A DNA stretch of 64,000 nucleotides from Candidatus Eremiobacteraceae bacterium (GCA_035710745.1 DASTCX010000026.1:1-64000); one strand, 5' to 3'; positions 25,713 to 35,506 are shown, counted from the first letter of the stretch. Notes: generated from the letters alone by a model not told the origin. Program-made: numbers and translations.

Positions 25713-27812
25713 CTACTGCTGTACCGGGAGCTTGCTGCGGATGACGCCTTCACCGAACGATGCGAGGAACAAGTAGCCGTTGCTCCACGACGCGCCGATG
25801 AAGTGGTGCGCGATCGCCTCGTGGTCGACGCGCTTCCAGGTGTTGCCCGCATCCGTCGAGACCCATGCGCCAAAGCGCGTCGTCAGGACGACGTCAGGGA
25901 TCTGACCCGTCGGCGGCGACGGATTGAACACGAGGCGGTTGCCGAAAAAGCGCGTCGCGTAGTAGGGGAGATTTCTTGGCGCGCGTTCTTTCGGCGTCGG
26001 GAACGCGAGGTGCGGCCACGGGCGCGACGGCGCCGGCTGTATGAACGTCTTGATGTGCGTAAAGCTGACGCCGTTGTCCGTGCTCCGGAAGACGAGGATA
26101 TTGTCGGTGGCCGGATCGTGGTCGGCGACGAGGATCGTGCCTGGCGTCGCCTGATCGAACGCGGCATAGAAGCGGTTGACCGGGTAGTAGAGCGTCGATT
26201 GGCCGAGCGCCTTATGAGGGAGGCCCGTCGACGGCGTCCACGTCGTACCGCCGTCGTGCGTGTAGTATAAATGCGGCGTCTGACCCGGCGCGCCGGTCGC
26301 GACGACGATCGACTTCGCATCGTTCGGCGAAACGGCTACTTGATACGGATACGTGAACGACCACCCCGTCGCGGTCCACGAGCTGCCGAAATTCGTGCTC
26401 GTGACGACGGACGGATTTTGATCGGCGTTCGTGATCCCATAGAGCTTGCCGGAATGCGTCGGGTCGAAGGTGACGGATTCGAAACCGGCGTTCACGACGA
26501 GGCTTGTCGTGGCGCACGAATTTGACGACATCCACAGACCCGAGTCGGGATGTGCGAAGTAGCAGTGGGTGTTGTCGTATGGGTCGAGCGTCACTTCGCC
26601 GCCCTCACCCGCGTTCGCAGCGCCCGGATACGTCCACGTCTTGCCGCCGTCGGTCGAAACGCCGGCCGAATTGTCTTGCAGTGCGACGAGAGCGTTGTTG
26701 CCGTTGTTGGCGACCTTGACGTCGTACGCGAGCGTGTCGTTCGTCTGCTCGTTGAGCGGAGGCGCCGTGCCGGTCGTGCAATGCGACGCGAAGAACAGGC
26801 CTTGGTCTTCGAGCAAATAGCATGCGTCGTCGGTGCGCGTGCCGTTCGAGGCGACGATGATGTAGCGCATGTCGACGCCGAATGGCTGTGCGCCGAAATG
26901 GATCGTCGGGTGCTGGTTGCCGTCAGCGGTGAAGTAGTAGATCGCGCCGCCGCCGTCGTCGCCCAAGTAGACGCGGTCCGCGACCGCGTTGCTCATCGCA
27001 AGCGCCTGCGCGCCGACGGAGCAGTTGCACTGGACGAACACCCAGGTCTTGCCGCCGTCCGTCGAGGCGTAAAGATTCTCGTTCCACGCGCTCGCGTCGT
27101 CGACGTTCGCGTAGACGATGTTCGTGTGGAACGGATCGATCGCGATATTGTGGACCGGCCCCGTACCGGGATGGCCCTTGAGCGTCCACGTGCCGCCGCT
27201 CAAGACGTACACGTCGCCGGCCATCGAGCCCGCCATCACAGCGCCCGCGGCGATATCGATGGTCGATGCGCCACCGCTGATCCCGAGCGAAGTCGACCAC
27301 GTCGCGCCGTCATCGACGGACGACAGAATACCGGCCGCGGTGGCGACGTAGATCGTCGAGCCGTTCTGCGCGAATTGGGTCGACTCGTTGCGGTCGACGT
27401 TCGTCCATGACGCGCCGCCGTTGGTCGAGCGGAACGTGCCGCCGAACTCGGTCGCGGCGAGCAATACCGATGGGTTCGATTGATCGAGCCAGAGGCCGTT
27501 GACGACAGACGAGATCGTGCCGTCGACGTTCTGCAGACCATTGTCAAGCGCGGTCCAATGCGCGCCGCCGTCGGTCGTGCCGTAGATGCCCATCTGGGAA
27601 GGCGACTCGCGGGGCGTGTTGCCCCAGCCGCCGCCGACGTACATTATGTTCGGATTGCTTTGGACGTACGCGAACGCGTTGAGCTTGCCTGAACCGATAT
27701 TCGGACCGTTCGGTCCGACCGGGATCCATCTGACGCTCGCGTCCGCCGCCGCATACGACGAGAAAACGACGATTGCACAGACGGCGATCATCACCGCTTT
27801 GAAGCGCATCAT
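25713..27812 (-). CDS. Exported BNR/Asp-box (sialidase- or VPS10-like) propeller protein
   Basis: The 699-residue product has a signal peptide (AVMIAVCAIVVFSSYAAADA) and many Asp-box repeats of the S-x-D-x-G-x-x-W type: TTDGGAHW, SVDDGATW, STDGGKTW (twice), THDGGTTW, STDNGVSF, STDAGNTW. This marks a multi-blade BNR propeller as in sialidases, Ycf48 or VPS10 proteins. The sialidase arginine triad is not evident, so a non-enzymatic binding role is more likely. Export is inferred. It is monocistronic. Confidence 0.8.
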   Translation of the reverse strand: MMRFKAVMIAVCAIVVFSSYAAADASVRWIPVGPNGPNIGSGKLNAFAYVQSNPNIMYVGGGWGNTPRESPSQMGIYGTTDGGAHWTALDNGLQNVDGTISSVVNGLWLDQSNPSVLLAATEFGGTFRSTNGGASWTNVDRNESTQFAQNGSTIYVATAAGILSSVDDGATWSTSLGISGGASTIDIAAGAVMAGSMAGDVYVLSGGTWTLKGHPGTGPVHNIAIDPFHTNIVYANVDDASAWNENLYASTDGGKTWVFVQCNCSVGAQALAMSNAVADRVYLGDDGGGAIYYFTADGNQHPTIHFGAQPFGVDMRYIIVASNGTRTDDACYLLEDQGLFFASHCTTGTAPPLNEQTNDTLAYDVKVANNGNNALVALQDNSAGVSTDGGKTWTYPGAANAGEGGEVTLDPYDNTHCYFAHPDSGLWMSSNSCATTSLVVNAGFESVTFDPTHSGKLYGITNADQNPSVVTSTNFGSSWTATGWSFTYPYQVAVSPNDAKSIVVATGAPGQTPHLYYTHDGGTTWTPSTGLPHKALGQSTLYYPVNRFYAAFDQATPGTILVADHDPATDNILVFRSTDNGVSFTHIKTFIQPAPSRPWPHLAFPTPKERAPRNLPYYATRFFGNRLVFNPSPPTGQIPDVVLTTRFGAWVSTDAGNTWKRVDHEAIAHHFIGASWSNGYLFLASFGEGVIRSKLPVQQ

Positions 27813-27923
27813 AAACTCCTCAAGGATTGCAGTAGGGGCCGCTTCATCGCCCGAGCTGCGATTCCATGTGAGAAGTCATCTAGCACCGTTGTGCGGTGCT
27901 GACATCCTCTTCGTATGACTATG

Positions 27924-27966
27924 AAAAAAACGACTCCGACCGTAACGTCCATGTTCCGGTCGGAGA
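27924..27966 (-). terminator. Intrinsic terminator
   Basis: On the minus strand CTCCGACCG and CGGTCGGAG form a perfect 9-bp stem with a 14-base loop region, followed by TCGTTTTTTT. It would end the transcript of the small CxxC gene at 28025-28228. Confidence 0.85.
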
Positions 27967-28024
27967 AGCGCTAGACGGTCGCGGCCCAGTCACGCGTCCG
28001 CCCGCTAGTCGCGGCCTCGCTGGG

Positions 28025-28228
28025 CTATGCCGCGAAATCGTCCTTCGATGCCGAGGATTTCGTGGATGTCGTGGCCGTGCGGCTGACAGGCACCGCGAGC
28101 CACGGTCGCTGGTCGACGGGCGGGTGCTCGCGCATGCACTCTCGTCGGATGCACTCTTCGCAAAGCGTCGCCGTTCCCAGATCCACCGTAGTCATCGCGG
28201 GCTTGTCGCAACCGCTGCATATCGACAT
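28025..28228 (-). CDS. Small CxxC zinc-ribbon-like protein
   Basis: The 67-residue protein has two close cysteine pairs, CSGC (residues 4-7) and CEEC (about 23-26) plus a nearby Cys, so a four-cysteine zinc site is likely. The C-terminal 25 residues are Ser/Thr-rich and probably disordered. A perfect terminator 60 bases after the stop supports that the gene is real. The longer frame upstream is less likely because ATG at 28228 starts right before the first CxxC. Function is unknown. Confidence 0.55.
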   Translation of the reverse strand: MSICSGCDKPAMTTVDLGTATLCEECIRRECMREHPPVDQRPWLAVPVSRTATTSTKSSASKDDFAA

Positions 28229-28373
28229 CGTCGTAGTCGTGTTCCCGCTGAGGAGGGTTCCAAGCAACGGCGTGTCTGCCGTCACGCAATATGACCAGGC
28301 GGCGTTACGGATGTTACATGTCCTGCGCAAAATATGACTACAGCCTGAAAAGGCGGCCTCAGCGCAAAGAAAT

Positions 28374-28400
28374 GGAGCGGTCGACCTTAATGGTCGACCG
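28374..28400 (+). repeat. REP-like palindrome, type A(GGAG), GACC stem
   Basis: GGAG plus CGGTCGACC-TTAA-TGGTCGACCG. It sits in the 276-base gap between the CxxC gene and the RND pump gene, and lacks the CCGCGG tail. Confidence 0.8.
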
Positions 28401-28450
28401 GAGACGGCCTCGCCTTGGGCAGTCGTACGCTTGTACGGTCTACGAGCAAG

Positions 28451-28485
28451 GCCGCGGCGGTCGAGCTAAAGCTCGACCGCTACGG
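28451..28485 (-). repeat. REP-like palindrome, type A(GTAG), GAGC stem
   Basis: On the minus strand, GTAG plus CGGTCGAGC-TTTA-GCTCGACCG and CCGCGGCC. It is 18 bases past the stop of the RND pump gene. Confidence 0.85.
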
Positions 28486-28503
28486 GGGCGATATAAACCG
28501 AGA

Positions 28504-31500
28504 TTAAGCCGCCTCGCTCGCGCGGCGGTTCTTCCAGCGCTCCTCGATGCTCGCGATGATGATGTAGAGCAGCGGGATCACGAACAAGTTGAGCAACGTC
28601 GAGACGAGCATGCCGCCGACGACGGCGGTGCCGATCGAGTGCCGCGCGTTCTGGCCGGCGCCCGACGCGAACACGAGCGGGCTGATGCCGAAGATGAACG
28701 CGAACGACGTCATCAGGATCGGCCGCAACCTGGTCTGAGCGGCTTGCACGGCGGCTTGCGCGACCGGTACGCCCTGCGCGCGCAACAGGTTCCCAAACTG
28801 CACGATCAGGATGGCGTTCTTGCTCGCGAGTCCCACGAGCATCACCAACCCGATCTGCGTGAAGATGTCGTCCTGCTGCCCGCGCAGCCAGACCGCGACG
28901 AGCGCGCCGAAGATCGCGAGCGGCACCGCCATGATGACGATCAGCGGATCGATGAGGCTCTCGTACTGAGCCGCCAAGACCAAGAACACGAATACGATTG
29001 CGAGACCGAAGATGAAGATCGTCGCGCTGCCTGCCTCGATCTGATCGAGCGACACGCCCGTCCATTCGTAGGACATCCCCGGCGGCAGCACTTGCGAAGC
29101 GACCTTTTGCATCTCTTCGATCGCTTGACCTGAAGATTCGCCCGGTCCGGGCTGTCCGTTGAATTCGACGGACCGGAACAAGTTGTAGTGCGCGATCGTC
29201 GGCGGTCCGAGCGTTTTCGTCGCCGTCATGATCGCCGACAGCGGCACCATCGTGCCGTCGGTCGCGCGGACGTAGTAGCTGTTGAGATCGTCGACCCGCG
29301 CGCGATACGGCGCGTCGGCCTGCACGTAGACGCGGTACGACTTATTGCGGTAGTTGAAATCGTTGACGTAGTCCGACCCGAGCATGGTCTGGAGCGTGTC
29401 GAAGACATCGCTCAGTTTGACGTGGAGCGTCTGCACCGCGTTGCGATCGATGTTCAGTTGGATCTGCGGGTTGTCGGCTCGGAACGTCGTGAACACCGAC
29501 GTGAGCAGCGGCCTGCCGTGCGCGTCGAAATCGGTGTTCGCCTTGTACATGATGCCGTTGGCGGTCGCGGCGAGCGCCGGGATACCGAGGTTCGCTTGAT
29601 CTTCGACTTCGAAATCGAAGCCGCCGACGTTGCCGGCGCCCTGGAGCGCGGGCGGATTGAACGCGAACACCGACGCGCCCGTGATGCCGAACAGCCCGCG
29701 CTGCACGTTTTGGATGACCGCCTGTGCGGTCTCGCCCGCACCGTGACGTTCCGACCAAGGCTTCAAGCGGGCGAACGCGATGCCGTTGTTCGAACCGACG
29801 CCGGTGAAGCTGAAGCCTGCGACGCTGAAAACGGCTTCGACGTCCGATTGGCTGAGCATGACGTGCTCGGCCTGGTTCATGATGTTCGAGGTGTACTGTA
29901 GCGACGACCCCGGCGGCCCTTGCGCGATGACGACGAAGAAGCCCTGATCCTCGTCGGGTATGAAGCCGGTCGGCACGATTTTGAACATGAAGACCGTGCC
30001 GACGAGCAACAGCGCGAATACGGTGAGGACCAAGGGGCGGTGCCCCATGATCCACGGCAGCGCGCGGCGGTAAAAACCGCGGATCCCATCGATCCCGCGC
30101 GCGACCACCTGCATGAATCGGCCGTGGTGCGTGGCCTCACCCTCGAGGAAGAGCGCCGCGAGCGCCGGCGCGAGCGTCAGGGCGGTGAACGCGGAGATCG
30201 TGATCGTCGAAGCGATCGTCAGGGCGAACTGTTTGTACAGCTCGCCGGTCGTACCCGGGAAGAATGCGACGGGGATGAACACGGCGAGAAGCACGAGCGA
30301 CGTCGCGATGACTGCGCTCGCGATCTCCTGCATGGCAAGGGGCGTCGCCGTCTTCGAGTCCTGTTTGTGCTCGTGGATATAGCGTACGATGTTCTCGATG
30401 ACGACGATCGCGTCGTCGACGACGAGCGCGGTGGCGAGCGTGAGACCGAAGAGCGTCAGCGTGTTGATCGAGAAATTGAACAGTTTGAGCAGGCCGAACG
30501 TGCCGAGCAGCGAGACCGGGATCGTGATCGCGGGGATCGCCGTCGTTCGCCAATCCTGGAGGAACAAGAAGATGACGAGCACGACGAGCAGGATCGTGAT
30601 CGACAGCGTCTTCAAGACCTCGTTGATCGACTCGTTGACGAAGACCGTCGCATCGAAGCCGATCTGGTAGTGGATGCCGGGCGGAAACGATTTCGACAGC
30701 TCGGCGAGCGCGGCGTTCACGCCCTTCGAGACGTTGAGCGCGTTGGCGTCCTGGAGCTGCAGCACGCCGAGACCGACCGCTGTCTTACCGTTGTAATTCA
30801 GATCGGTCGAGTAGTCTTCGGCGCCGAGCTCGACCCTGCCGACGTCCGAAACGCGGACCAGATAACCGGGGCCCGACTTGACGATGATGTTCGCGAACTC
30901 GTCGGGTGACGTGAGGCGTCCTTGGACGCGCACCTTCAATTCATAGGGCTGGTTCGCGGGGGCGGGCGGCCGCCCGATAGAGCCGGCGGCGACTTGGGCG
31001 TTCTGCTCGGACAACGCGCTCGTCACATCGTCGGCCGTGAGTCCGTAGGCTTGCAGCTTGCGCGGATCGAGCCACAACCGCATTGCGTACTTGCGTTCGC
31101 CGAAGATGATGACGTTGCCGACGCCTTTGACGCGCTTGATCGCTTCGGTGATATAGCGGTCGGCGTAGTTGCTCAAGAACAGCGTGTCGTATTTCGGGTT
31201 GTCCGACGTGAGGGCGATCGCCATGACGAACGACGACGAGTTCTTGTTGACGCTGATGCCGGTCGCTTTGACCTGCGCCGGCAACACGCCCTGAGCGACG
31301 CTGACCCGGTTCTGGACGTCTTGCGCCGCTTTGTCGAGATCGCGGCCGAGATCGAACGTCGCAGTGATCGAGCTCGTGCCGTCGTCCGAGCTCGTCGAAG
31401 AGAGATAGCGCAGCCCTTCCGCGCCGTTGATCTGCTCCTCGAGCGGATTCGTGACCGATGACTCGACGGCGGCTGCGTCGGCGCCGATGTAGACGGAGCT

Positions 31501-31638
31501 CACCGTCACCTGCGGCGGCGAGATGTTCGGATAACCCGCCACGGGCAGCGTCGGGATCGAGAGCGCACCGCCGAGCATGATGAGAGCGGCGAGCACGCCC
31601 GCGAAGATCGGCCGCGAGATGAAGAACTTGGTGAACAT
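28504..31638 (-). CDS. RND efflux pump permease (HAE1 family)
   Basis: The 1044-residue trimeric inner-membrane pump has the HAE1 length and layout. It begins FFISRPIFAGVLAALIMLGG (the typical F-I-x-R-P-I-F start), carries the TM4 aspartate pair in FGLTLATALVVDDAIVVIENI, and the TM10 lysine in GLASKNAILIVQF. It exchanges protons for export of drugs or lipophiles. Its start overlaps the stop of the adaptor gene (TGATG). No TolC-like gene or regulator is adjacent. Confidence 0.95.
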   Translation of the reverse strand: MFTKFFISRPIFAGVLAALIMLGGALSIPTLPVAGYPNISPPQVTVSSVYIGADAAAVESSVTNPLEEQINGAEGLRYLSSTSSDDGTSSITATFDLGRDLDKAAQDVQNRVSVAQGVLPAQVKATGISVNKNSSSFVMAIALTSDNPKYDTLFLSNYADRYITEAIKRVKGVGNVIIFGERKYAMRLWLDPRKLQAYGLTADDVTSALSEQNAQVAAGSIGRPPAPANQPYELKVRVQGRLTSPDEFANIIVKSGPGYLVRVSDVGRVELGAEDYSTDLNYNGKTAVGLGVLQLQDANALNVSKGVNAALAELSKSFPPGIHYQIGFDATVFVNESINEVLKTLSITILLVVLVIFLFLQDWRTTAIPAITIPVSLLGTFGLLKLFNFSINTLTLFGLTLATALVVDDAIVVIENIVRYIHEHKQDSKTATPLAMQEIASAVIATSLVLLAVFIPVAFFPGTTGELYKQFALTIASTITISAFTALTLAPALAALFLEGEATHHGRFMQVVARGIDGIRGFYRRALPWIMGHRPLVLTVFALLLVGTVFMFKIVPTGFIPDEDQGFFVVIAQGPPGSSLQYTSNIMNQAEHVMLSQSDVEAVFSVAGFSFTGVGSNNGIAFARLKPWSERHGAGETAQAVIQNVQRGLFGITGASVFAFNPPALQGAGNVGGFDFEVEDQANLGIPALAATANGIMYKANTDFDAHGRPLLTSVFTTFRADNPQIQLNIDRNAVQTLHVKLSDVFDTLQTMLGSDYVNDFNYRNKSYRVYVQADAPYRARVDDLNSYYVRATDGTMVPLSAIMTATKTLGPPTIAHYNLFRSVEFNGQPGPGESSGQAIEEMQKVASQVLPPGMSYEWTGVSLDQIEAGSATIFIFGLAIVFVFLVLAAQYESLIDPLIVIMAVPLAIFGALVAVWLRGQQDDIFTQIGLVMLVGLASKNAILIVQFGNLLRAQGVPVAQAAVQAAQTRLRPILMTSFAFIFGISPLVFASGAGQNARHSIGTAVVGGMLVSTLLNLFVIPLLYIIIASIEERWKNRRASEAA

Positions 31639-33008
31639 CAGTAACCCGGTTTCGGAGTCGCGTGCTGGGCCTGTGCGCCTTGCCCAGGCTTGGCGCCGGG
31701 CTTACCGCCGCCCGCCGCGGGTGGACCGCCCGCGCCCGGCGGTCCGCCGCCGCCCGGCGGCAGCGCCATGACCGGCATACCGGGTTGCAGCGTCGCCGAG
31801 TGATTCAAGATCGCCATCGTGCCCGGCTTAAGACCCGGACCCGACACTTCCATGTTCTGATCGTTCTCGAGACCGACTTCGACGGGGACCTGCTTCGCTT
31901 TGCCGCTGTCGATGACGAACATCGACATTCCGGCATCGGTCTGGAAGACGGACGCGCGCGGCGCGAGGATCACGTTCGATTTCTTCGCCTGGACGAACGA
32001 GACGTCGGCGACCATGCCGCCTCGCAGCGCGAGGTCTGGATTGCTGATCCGGATGCGCGCGAGGTACGTCAGCGACCCGGGCTCGGACGCGAGGTTGAAA
32101 TATTGCACCGTGCCTTGCCACGCGCGGCCCGGTACCGTCGAGATCGTCACCGTCGCCGGCGTTCCGACGTGGACGAACGGGAGGCTCGAGCCGGAGATGC
32201 CGACGTCGACGTAGACCGGATCGAGCTGCGCTACTTCCATGAGCGTCGTGTTCGGTGACGCGAGAGAACCGGGATCGACGTGACGCTGAGTGACGACGCC
32301 GTCGAACGGCGCGCGCACTTCGGTCTGCCCGATCTGCGATTCGACGAGCGAGACTTGCGACTGGGCGACGTCTACCGCCGCCTGCGCGTCCTTGAGGTTC
32401 GCCTGTGCGACGCTTTGCGAGGCCGGATTGACCTGTGCGTTCTGCGCGGCGACCTGCGCGCTGCGCAGTTGCGCCTGCGCGGCCATCGCGTCCGACCACG
32501 CCTGATCGAGCGCTTGCTGAGAGACGTAGCCCTCTTTGAACAGCGACTGGTCGCGCTGAAGGTTGGTCTGGGCGGTCTGGTTCGCGGCGCGGGCCGCGAG
32601 AAGACCGGCGTTCGTCGACGCGACGTCGCCCGTCGTGCCCGCTCGCGTCTGCGCCAGCTTTGCCTGCGCCGACTCGAGCGATGCCTGCGACGACTGCAAT
32701 TGCGCTTGGAGCGGTCCGTCGTCGATCTGTACGAGCAGTTCGCCGTGCGATACGTGCTCGCCGATCTGCGCGTTCACGGCTAGGACCGTGCCGGATGCGA
32801 CCGACGAGAGATCGGCGGTCAAAAGCGGCGTCACGGTGCCGGTGACGTCGAATGTTTGGGTGATCTGCCCGCGCGTCAGCGGCGCCGCCGCGACCGGGAA
32901 AGAGAAGCCGCCTGCGCCTCCGCCGCCGAAGCCGGCAGGAGGTCCGCCATGTCCGCATGATGCCGCCGCGAGTGCGCCCGCGAGCGCGAGAACCGTACGC
33001 TTTTTCAT
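31638..33008 (-). CDS. RND efflux periplasmic adaptor (MFP) subunit
   Basis: The 456-residue protein has a lipoprotein-type N-terminus (KKRTVLALAGALAAASCGHG, lipobox near AASC), a barrel-sandwich/lipoyl half (VLAVNAQIGEHVSHGELLVQ), a coiled-coil hairpin rich in Ala/Gln (about residues 115-215), and the second lipoyl half (GQTEVRAPFDGVVTQRHVDPG). It links the inner-membrane pump to an outer-membrane channel. The Pro/Gly-rich C-terminal tail of about 45 residues is unusual. It leads the two-gene RND operon. Confidence 0.93.
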   Translation of the reverse strand: MKKRTVLALAGALAAASCGHGGPPAGFGGGGAGGFSFPVAAAPLTRGQITQTFDVTGTVTPLLTADLSSVASGTVLAVNAQIGEHVSHGELLVQIDDGPLQAQLQSSQASLESAQAKLAQTRAGTTGDVASTNAGLLAARAANQTAQTNLQRDQSLFKEGYVSQQALDQAWSDAMAAQAQLRSAQVAAQNAQVNPASQSVAQANLKDAQAAVDVAQSQVSLVESQIGQTEVRAPFDGVVTQRHVDPGSLASPNTTLMEVAQLDPVYVDVGISGSSLPFVHVGTPATVTISTVPGRAWQGTVQYFNLASEPGSLTYLARIRISNPDLALRGGMVADVSFVQAKKSNVILAPRASVFQTDAGMSMFVIDSGKAKQVPVEVGLENDQNMEVSGPGLKPGTMAILNHSATLQPGMPVMALPPGGGGPPGAGGPPAAGGGKPGAKPGQGAQAQHATPKPGY

Positions 33009-33178
33009 ATCGAACGGCTATACGGTCAGCCCGCTTAAGCGACCTTCGCGTCCGCGGTCAGAAGCATGCCTACGACAGCAAGCCATACTGCCCGAACGGC
33101 CAGTGTCTCACCACGCGCAACGCCGACGAGCGGACCGACGGGCAGGATTCTCCGGAATCGTCAGCGGCCTGTCAGGAT

Positions 33179-34138
33179 TTAGTGGATGTCGATGTCTTGC
33201 GGATCGACCAGCCCCGTCAACGAACCGCTTATCGCGCGCAACGGCGCGATGTCGCCCGTACCGTTCTTCGGGTACACGGTGATCGACGCATTGGCCGAGT
33301 TCGCGACCGCGATGACCGTTCCGTGCACGCTCAATCCGCCCGGGCCGTCCAGTAGCGTCGCCGATCCCGAGATCGTGGCGAGTGGCGTCGCGTTGCCATT
33401 CGCATTCGCCGCGTAGACGATGACATTATTGCCGTCGGTGACGTAGATGCGTCCTTTCGTGTCGACGGCGACGCCGCGCGGCGAGTTGAGACCGGTGATC
33501 TCCGCCGTCGGGTTCACCGTTCCGTTCGAGTTCGCCGGATATTCGTTGAGCGATTGGTCGCCCGGATCGGCGACGTACAGCGTGCCGTTGAAAAGCGCGA
33601 TGCCGGCGGGTACGAAGAAGAAATTCTGACCGTCGAAGATCGTCGCGATCGCCCCGCGATTTCCGTTCGAGCCGGCCGCGTAGACGGTGATGTACGAATT
33701 GCCGCCGGTGCTGTTCGTCACGTACGTGATGCCGCTCGGATCGACGGCGATCCCTTGCGCGTTGTCGAGTTGCGTCAACGCTCCCGACACCACGAACTCC
33801 GGCGCGACGTTGCCCCTCGCGCCGGCCGCGAAAACCTCGAAGCTCGACTGCTCGAGCACGTAGAGCTGGCCTGAGCCGTCGTTGTCGACGCCGATCGGCG
33901 CCGCGAGGCCCGTGTTCCTCCCTTTCAACTTGGTCGACGGTTTGACGTCGCCGGTCGCGGTCAGCTTGTACGCGAAGATCGCGTTGGCGGACTCATCGGC
34001 CGCGTAGATCTTGACGCCGGTCAGCGCGGGCACGACGTTTCTATTCGGCGCCGCGGTGTGCTCGGCGAGAGTCGATGAGCTGCAAGCCGATGCGAATGCC
34101 GCACAAGCGGCGACGATGACGATCCCTGCCGTTCTCAT
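33179..34138 (-). CDS. NHL/six-bladed beta-propeller lipoprotein
   Basis: The 319-residue product has a lipoprotein signal (IVIVAACAAFASAC, Cys19) and repeated blades of the form GPVGVDNDGSGQLYVLE..., GIAVDPSGITYVTN..., GVAVDTKGRIYVTDG... typical of NHL or SMP-30-like propellers. A recurring linker contains GSATLLDGPGGLSV-like turns. It is likely a periplasmic or outer-membrane anchored binding protein. It lies 170 bases upstream of the RND genes on the same strand but is probably a separate unit. Confidence 0.75.
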   Translation of the reverse strand: MRTAGIVIVAACAAFASACSSSTLAEHTAAPNRNVVPALTGVKIYAADESANAIFAYKLTATGDVKPSTKLKGRNTGLAAPIGVDNDGSGQLYVLEQSSFEVFAAGARGNVAPEFVVSGALTQLDNAQGIAVDPSGITYVTNSTGGNSYITVYAAGSNGNRGAIATIFDGQNFFFVPAGIALFNGTLYVADPGDQSLNEYPANSNGTVNPTAEITGLNSPRGVAVDTKGRIYVTDGNNVIVYAANANGNATPLATISGSATLLDGPGGLSVHGTVIAVANSANASITVYPKNGTGDIAPLRAISGSLTGLVDPQDIDIH

Positions 34139-34225
34139 ACCGACATTGTACGCCTGTAGGACGCGGCGATTCAACGGGCCGATAGGCCTAGGACAAACTC
34201 TAGCAGGCCGAAAACCCGTCGGACC

Positions 34226-34939
34226 GTGATCCGTGCGATTTTCTTCGACCTCGACGATACGCTCGTCGACGACACGATATCGCTCGAGCAATGCGCCGAG
34301 GAAGCGGCGCGCGAGCTGGCGCCCGACCGAGGCGCGTCGCCGGTCGATCTCGGCGACGCATACGTCGACGCCGCCATCAACTTCTGGACGCAGCTCGGTC
34401 CCGGGTCGCCGAAACCCGCGATGGGCGCGATCAGGCCGATGATGTGGCGCGCCGCGCTGCAGCGCTACGGCATCGAGGACGAGCATTTGGCCAAACGTCT
34501 CGCCGCGCGCTTCGACGAGCTGCGCATCGAACGCGTCGAGCTGTTCCCGGAAGCCGTGCCGGTGCTGAGGTCGCTGCGCGCCGCCTACAAGATGGCCGTC
34601 ATCACGAACGGTTTCGCCGAGACGCACGAGCGGAAGATCGCGCAGCTCGAGCTCGAGCGTTTCTTCGACGTCGTCGTGCTCGCCGGCGAGCTCGAGATGG
34701 CCAAACCGGATCCCGCCGTTTTCGCCCACGCGATGGAGCTGCTCGACGTCGGCCCGGACGAGAGCATCATGGTCGGCGACCGTTACGATCGCGACGTCGA
34801 AGGTGCGCACGCCGCGGGCATGCGCGCGATCTGGATCCGTTGCCGCGGCGAAGAGGTGCCCCACGGCGCCCGTCTCCCGGAGGCCATCATCGACTCGATC
34901 GCCGGTCTGCCCGGAGCGCTCGCCGCTATTCCTGCGTAG
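34226..34939 (+). CDS. HAD superfamily hydrolase (YjjG/PynA-like)
   Basis: The 237-residue phosphatase has motif I FFDLDDTLVD (D8, D10), motif II in AVITNGF, motif III lysine in MAKPDPAVFAHA, and motif IV in IMVGDRYDRDVEGAHAAGM. The helical cap of subclass IA lies between motifs I and II. This is typical of nucleotidase-like or haloacid dehalogenase-like housekeeping enzymes; the substrate is open. The start is GTG. Confidence 0.9.
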   Translation: MIRAIFFDLDDTLVDDTISLEQCAEEAARELAPDRGASPVDLGDAYVDAAINFWTQLGPGSPKPAMGAIRPMMWRAALQRYGIEDEHLAKRLAARFDELRIERVELFPEAVPVLRSLRAAYKMAVITNGFAETHERKIAQLELERFFDVVVLAGELEMAKPDPAVFAHAMELLDVGPDESIMVGDRYDRDVEGAHAAGMRAIWIRCRGEEVPHGARLPEAIIDSIAGLPGALAAIPA

Positions 34940-35026
34940 ACCCGCGTGACGCAGCGCACAAAGATTCGCCGTCCATCACAACGGTGCCGATGAACCTGTC
35001 AGAACGATTGGGAGGTCCATCGTCAC

Positions 35027-35437
35027 ATGCGGAAATTACTCATCGCCGCGAGCAGCGCGGCAGCACTGTTCGTCATCGCGGCGGCCCATCCGGCGCCTGC
35101 GATGGCAGACTTCAAGATCTGCAATCAGTCGAGCGAGAAGATATCGGTCGCCATCGCGTACCACGATCAGGAAGCGGGCAACTGGGTGTCGCGCGGCTGG
35201 TGGAACGTCGATCCTGGCGAGTGCAAAGTCCCCTTGTCCGGCGAACTCAAAGATAGGTATTACTATCTGTACGGCGACGGTGAGCAGCACTACTGGAGCG
35301 GCGAGCATTCGTTCTGCGTCGACAATAACGACAAGTTCACGCTCAACGAAGCCGACACGACCTGCGACTACGACTACGAGGGTTTCCTCGAGGTCGATAC
35401 GGGCGACTCCAACGGCTACACGTATACGTTCCAATAA
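35027..35437 (+). CDS. DUF1036 exported protein
   Basis: The 136-residue product has a clear signal peptide (ASSAAALFVIAAAHPAPAMA) and the DUF1036 domain, seen as FKICNQSSEKISVAIAYHD, NWVSRGWWNVDPGEC and the following Tyr-rich stretch. Four cysteines (in CNQ, GEC, SFC, TTC) may form two disulfides. The ATG follows GGGAGG. Function is unknown; proteins of this family are small periplasmic or secreted proteins. Confidence 0.82.
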   Translation: MRKLLIAASSAAALFVIAAAHPAPAMADFKICNQSSEKISVAIAYHDQEAGNWVSRGWWNVDPGECKVPLSGELKDRYYYLYGDGEQHYWSGEHSFCVDNNDKFTLNEADTTCDYDYEGFLEVDTGDSNGYTYTFQ

Positions 35438-35471
35438 CACTCTCCGTATCTGAGATCGTCTCCACGAGAAT

Positions 35472-35506
35472 CCGCGGCGGTCGAGCTAAAGCTCGACCGC
35501 TACGGC
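35472..35506 (-). repeat. REP-like palindrome, type A(GTAG), GAGC stem
   Basis: On the minus strand, GTAG plus CGGTCGAGC-TTTA-GCTCGACCG and CCGCGGA. A broken half copy (GTAAAGGTCGACCGCTGCCG, 35516-35535) follows, so the gap before uvrA holds one intact and one decayed element. Confidence 0.85.

Noticed and set aside
33009-33178. TetR-type operator upstream of the RND operon
   Set aside because: No clear inverted repeat is visible and no regulator gene is adjacent.
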